Positions 6,580-9,456 of a stretch of 9,456 bases of DNA are shown piece by piece. The DNA is from Bacteroidia bacterium (lineage in GTDB: Bacteria > Bacteroidota > Bacteroidia > Bacteroidales > Azobacteroidaceae): assembly GCA_025996835.1 (NCBI GenBank), contig BNTU01000110.1:1-9456 (forward strand), read 5' to 3'. How positions within the stretch are numbered: the stretch's first letter is position 1; each line of letters opens with the position of its first letter. The notes under the pieces are model-generated. The model had not been told where the DNA came from. It was given only the letters and a program-made list of their open reading frames with translations, and did not search any database. The position numbers and the translations under genes were made by a program.

Positions 6580-8085
6580 TTATATGCGTTCATTATTTTT
6601 ATTAATTTCCCAATAACCGTTTCGTTTTGCGCCTTTTCTTTCCAAAACTCCCTTTTCTTTAAGTTTGGATATATTTTCACGGATTTTTCGCGCAGAAATG
6701 CCTATAATATCCGCCAATGCAGCATTTGTAATGCTTATATTTATTGTAATTTCAGCCAAAATCAATTGTTGATTATGAGTCAGATTATCTTGATTTTCAT
6801 TAGGACCTTTATTAGGACCTTTATTAGGACCTTTATTAGGACCTTTATCAGGACCTTCAGCGTCTGCATTTAACGACAAGTCGCGCCAAAGAATGGTTCT
6901 GAACATTTCTTCCTGAATAAATTCCGGTTCTTTCAGACCTGCCTCTTTGCACAGGCGAAACATATCGCGAGTGCCTGTTCCTGCTTTTTCTATTGTTCCG
7001 TTGAGAAACATCGGCTCTGCAAGTAAGGGATTGACAGGCATTGAATTATGAAATTGCTTGAGTTTGGCAACAGTCATTCCGTAAGGCAGATGCCCCGGAC
7101 TCCAAACTTCAAGGCGGTCGCTAAAAAGCATTACCTGTACACTAGCATTGCTGGTATAGTCGCGGTGGCAAACAGCATTTACAATGGCTTCCGTCAAAGC
7201 GGCGAGGGGCAATTCATACTCAATTTCTACCTGCACATTCTTGTCGCGTGTTCCTGTTTTAGCCCTGATATTTGAAACTACAAAATTTTTTGCCTGTGTA
7301 ATCAACTGAAAAACATCTCCTTTATAAATTTGATACGAAGGAATGGGTTTTTCTACATCCGTACCGAAAAACAGCGCGCACTTCACTTCGGAAGTAATAA
7401 AAAATCGTTGCGGATTCTTGCCGAAAAGCAATATCGCAGCATTGGTAATTTTCCCATCTTGAATGAGATTTAAATGCGTAAGCACTTCCACCGGATTTGT
7501 ATTTGGCAAAAAAGGAAATGCCCTTTTATTGTGCGCCATATACACAAAACTGCTTATTTTTTCAATATCCAAATCGTCAAGCGTAGCATATTGATTTATC
7601 GAAATATCGAATGGCGAAGTGCGGATGCACTCATTTTCTTCCAAATATCTGACAAGCGAATTGTAAACTGAAACGCGCAAATCTAAAATACTGTCAAACT
7701 TTTTACGAATAACCGATTTTTCGGCTTTTCTTATCAAATTGACTTCCTTTGGATTACGTTCTGTATTGTTGAGATTTGTCAGATAAACAAACTTTGTTTT
7801 GTGATATTTTACGGCACAATCAAATTCCCTTTCTGTTGGCGAAACGCCGTTAGTGTCTTCATAACCGTAATTTTTCCCGAAAAGTCCAATATAAATATCG
7901 CAATTTTCAACTTCTTGCAGAAAAACAGTATCAGGCGCAACATTCAATGCAGGAACATTCTCGAACACAAACGGTTCAAAGAATTTTCCCAGCAAGGCAT
8001 CAGTAGTCATATACTCAAACAGCATTTGCCGTTCTGCCGCAAACTCAGATTGCACACTGCTTATGAAGACTTTTTTTCGTTGCAT
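6580..8085 (-). CDS. DUF4062 - GHKL-type ATPase - winged-helix protein, copy A
   Basis: This tandem paralogue of copy B also has 501 residues. The N-terminal DUF4062 module (MQRKKVFISSVQSEFA, then CDIYIGLFGKNYG) is about 94% identical to copy B over 158 residues. Similarity drops sharply after TSPFD to roughly 65-80% in the central and ATPase regions (EAIVNAVCHRDY, DRLEVWSPGHLP, KAGTGTRD). The linker is a different tetrapeptide repeat (GPDK once, then GPNK/GPNE), and the following winged helix is mostly unlike that of copy B until the last 12 or so residues, GYWEINKNNER, where the two are again almost identical even in DNA. The equal length is therefore partly chance. The gene starts 78 bases after the end of the upstream GT4 gene, with a decayed glycosyltransferase fragment between them. 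Likely role as for copy B. Confidence 0.9.
   Translation of the reverse strand: MQRKKVFISSVQSEFAAERQMLFEYMTTDALLGKFFEPFVFENVPALNVAPDTVFLQEVENCDIYIGLFGKNYGYEDTNGVSPTEREFDCAVKYHKTKFVYLTNLNNTERNPKEVNLIRKAEKSVIRKKFDSILDLRVSVYNSLVRYLEENECIRTSPFDISINQYATLDDLDIEKISSFVYMAHNKRAFPFLPNTNPVEVLTHLNLIQDGKITNAAILLFGKNPQRFFITSEVKCALFFGTDVEKPIPSYQIYKGDVFQLITQAKNFVVSNIRAKTGTRDKNVQVEIEYELPLAALTEAIVNAVCHRDYTSNASVQVMLFSDRLEVWSPGHLPYGMTVAKLKQFHNSMPVNPLLAEPMFLNGTIEKAGTGTRDMFRLCKEAGLKEPEFIQEEMFRTILWRDLSLNADAEGPDKGPNKGPNKGPNKGPNENQDNLTHNQQLILAEITINISITNAALADIIGISARKIRENISKLKEKGVLERKGAKRNGYWEINKNNERI
6799..6858. repeat. 12-bp tandem repeat encoding the GPNK linker
   Basis: Five 12-base units run from 6799 to 6858. 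The first four are ATTAGGACCTTT and the last is ATCAGGACCTTC with two changes. On the minus strand they encode GPDK-GPNK-GPNK-GPNK-GPN. They occupy the same place in the protein as the KTDL array in copy B but have unrelated sequence. Confidence 0.93.
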
Positions 8086-8093
8086 AAATTATT

Positions 8094-8106
8094 TGTCAAA
8101 TTGACA
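8094..8106. promoter_or_regulatory. Short inverted repeat just upstream of DUF4062 copy A, possible operator
   Basis: TGTCAA-A-TTGACA has 6-base arms around one base and ends 8 bases before the start codon at 8085. The downstream products carry winged helices, so autoregulation is conceivable. The site also lies in the glycosyltransferase fragment, and a palindrome this short can arise by chance. Confidence 0.25.
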
Positions 8107-8116
8107 CACCAAATCC
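8105..8116. repeat. 12-bp direct repeat, right flank of the DUF4062 gene pair
   Basis: CACACCAAATCC is identical to 5043-5054. This copy lies inside the glycosyltransferase fragment, where the minus strand encodes the WIWC residues, 19 bases upstream of the start codon of DUF4062 copy A. Confidence 0.6.
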
Positions 8117-8163
8117 AACTCATTCCGAGCTCGGAACCCATATTGCAACACTTTTTTGTGATT

Positions 8164-9312
8164 TTAGATATTCATACTTCTGAGTGGTTGCTTGTACATC
8201 ACATTTGAGTTTTCTAAAATTTGCGTCAGAATATTTACAAATTTAATTTCAAATTTTTCTAATGTAAAATTTTCTTTAAAACGTATATATCCAACTTCGC
8301 CCATCTTTATTCGCAGAGACGAATTTAATAATAATTTTTCAATTGCTTCGACTAAATCCTCAGAATCTTGTTTTTTTACTATAAAACCGGTATATCCATG
8401 TTCAATAATTTCAGAAATACCACCTTCAGCCGTTGATATTACAGGTAATTGATATTGCATTGCTTCAAGAAGTACCAAAGGAAAACATTCATTATAATAA
8501 TGAGTAGGAAAAACAAATAGATCAGCATTTTGAAAATAAAAACTTTTTTCTTCTCCATATTTTCCCCCTAAAAAATGAACAATACCACTCAACTTTCTCG
8601 TTTCAACAGCTTCTGTAAAAATAGATTCATTAATTTCTGCGGTTTCTTTACCAATAAAATTACATTGAAAGATATATCCTTTTCTCTTGAGTATTTGACA
8701 GGCATCCAATAATACCCAAACACCTTTTTCTATCAATAAATTTGACAGAAAAAGTATTTGCGGTATTTTATTATTTTTATCAATAATTTGCTGTTTCAGG
8801 CTTAAATCCGGAATGCCATTCGGACAAATAAAGACATTTTCTCTTTTAACATATTTCCGAATATCTTGGTATAGCGTTTCTGCCAAAAGGATCACCATTA
8901 AATTTTTGAAGAAACTCCGGTATAAAATATTATCTAACAGCCTATTTTGTCGAGTAGAAACACCTTTGTTATGGTAATGCACAACTATTTTACACTTGAA
9001 AATTTTTAATAACTGAATAATAATAAAATCTTTATAAAAAGGACCTCCGGTAGCATTAACAGTCACATAACAAAGTTCCGGTCTTATCTTTCTTATTTCT
9101 TGAATAATCTGTTTTATTAAACATATATAAACACCCAACTTCTTAAAGCTACCTTTACCAACATTACTCAAATCTGTAGCCAACATTAAATTAATATAGT
9201 GACAATCAAATGTTTTATTGACTAATTCACTATCATGAATATATTTGCCAACCATAGCAGCGCCATGAACAGGAGGAGGCATATACATCATAAAAAGAAT
9301 TTTCGGTTTCAT
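8164..9312 (-). CDS. GT4-family glycosyltransferase
   Basis: From ATG 9312 this gives 382 residues, a normal GT4 length. The N-terminus MKPKILFMMYMPPPVHGAAMVG is a first beta strand and a glycine-containing donor-side loop as in GT-B enzymes. The C-terminal half has ILFLSNLLIEKGVWVLLDA, then NADLFVFPTHYYNECFPLVLLEAM (the E-x7-E donor-binding region), then ISTAEGGISEIIEHGYTGFIV. It should transfer a sugar from a nucleotide-sugar donor to a glycan acceptor at the cytoplasmic face; the sugar is unknown. The frame is open upstream to an ATG at 9396, but those 28 extra residues precede the normal GT-B start, so 9312 is preferred. AT content is high, and Lys/Ile/Asn codons are more common than in wecG, which may mean a different origin. 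It is followed by a glycosyltransferase fragment and the DUF4062 genes. Confidence 0.9.
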   Translation of the reverse strand: MKPKILFMMYMPPPVHGAAMVGKYIHDSELVNKTFDCHYINLMLATDLSNVGKGSFKKLGVYICLIKQIIQEIRKIRPELCYVTVNATGGPFYKDFIIIQLLKIFKCKIVVHYHNKGVSTRQNRLLDNILYRSFFKNLMVILLAETLYQDIRKYVKRENVFICPNGIPDLSLKQQIIDKNNKIPQILFLSNLLIEKGVWVLLDACQILKRKGYIFQCNFIGKETAEINESIFTEAVETRKLSGIVHFLGGKYGEEKSFYFQNADLFVFPTHYYNECFPLVLLEAMQYQLPVISTAEGGISEIIEHGYTGFIVKKQDSEDLVEAIEKLLLNSSLRIKMGEVGYIRFKENFTLEKFEIKFVNILTQILENSNVMYKQPLRSMNI

Positions 9313-9456
9313 AACAAATTCAAAATTTTGGGCTAATGGACAAAATTCAGGCTGGAAGTGGTGATAACTAATTGAAATACATATATTTGCAAGCATTTAA
9401 AGTTATGAGTAAAAAATTTGCATTTATTGCTGGTCTAAAACGACCAAGAAAAATGG
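9313..9456. other. Right-edge stretch, not resolved
   Basis: Two weak readings exist. On the minus strand one frame is open from the edge to TAG at 9368 (about 28 codons, ending LNACKYMYFN) and could be the tail of an upstream gene. On the plus strand an ATG at 9405 opens 17 codons to the edge (MSKKFAFIAGLKRPRK...), with TATATTTG at 9382-9389 matching the -7 consensus. Neither is long enough to call. The minus-strand frame continuous with the GT4 gene encodes ISYHHFQPEFCPLAQNFEF, which resembles a glycosyltransferase start. Confidence 0.3.

Larger units (their letters stand above)
8088..8147 (-). pseudogene. Fragment of a GT4 glycosyltransferase N-terminus
   Basis: Read in one minus-strand frame, this 60-base stretch encodes CNMGSELGM-S-WIWCVNLTNN. 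Aligned to residues 14-31 of the GT4 gene at 4993-3746 (NMGSESGMAWNWCTNLAN), 13 of 18 residues match. The normal start of the protein (ILINAYACSP) is missing upstream, and the match ends at the ATG of DUF4062 copy A. It is a remnant, not a gene. It occupies almost all of the gap between the GT4 gene ending at 8164 and the DUF4062 pair. Confidence 0.65.

Noticed and set aside
6259..6873. Plus-strand 204-codon ORF with repeated FIRT units
   Set aside because: It is antisense to DUF4062 copy A's linker repeat and to the start of copy B. It has no family resemblance and spans a gene junction.
9405..9456. Plus-strand gene start at the right edge
   Set aside because: Only 17 codons are visible. 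It has a fair -7 match but no convincing -33 element, and all other genes are on the minus strand.

Overview
The window looks like part of a surface-polysaccharide (capsule/exopolysaccharide) gene cluster from a member of the Bacteroidota. This rests on low GC, tight same-strand gene packing, a TAnnTTTG-type -7 promoter element (TACCTTTG upstream of one gene), no clear Shine-Dalgarno sequences, and the families present. Genus cannot be named from the sequence. Every gene I can support lies on the minus strand, so transcription runs from position 9456 towards 1.

In transcription order: a GT4 glycosyltransferase (9312-8164); a short decayed N-terminal fragment of another glycosyltransferase (8147-8088); two tandem 501-residue proteins that join a DUF4062 domain to a GHKL-type ATPase and a C-terminal winged helix (8085-6580 and 6573-5068); a second GT4 gene broken by one in-frame amber codon (4993-3746); a small unidentified ORF (3735-3523); a WecG/TagA (GT26) glycosyltransferase (3486-2713); a 119-residue protein of unknown family (2679-2320); an AlbA_2/Schlafen-type ATP-binding gene disabled by an internal deletion with a frame change (2294-1043); a second copy of the 119-residue gene (978-619); and the start of a YhcG/DUF1016 nuclease-family gene that runs off the left edge (596-1).

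Two kinds of genes are interleaved. The glycosyltransferases would build a lipid-linked surface glycan. The others (three related ATPase/winged-helix proteins, the paired 119-residue genes, the YhcG-type gene) resemble accessory or defence-associated cargo. Their joins leave visible scars. A roughly 424-bp direct repeat carries the tail of wecG, a promoter and the 119-residue gene, and brackets the broken AlbA_2 gene. Glycosyltransferase debris and a 12-bp direct repeat flank the DUF4062 pair. Several glycan genes are damaged, so the locus appears to be in rearrangement and decay.

The most interesting points are: (1) the duplicated 119-residue cassette of unknown function, placed directly upstream of two different effector-like genes; (2) one ATPase-winged-helix chassis with two different N-terminal modules (AlbA_2 or DUF4062) and a 12-bp tandem repeat encoding a tetrapeptide linker in all three copies; and (3) the mosaic DUF4062 tandem pair, apparently inserted at a glycosyltransferase start. 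Whether these form a functional system is inference.
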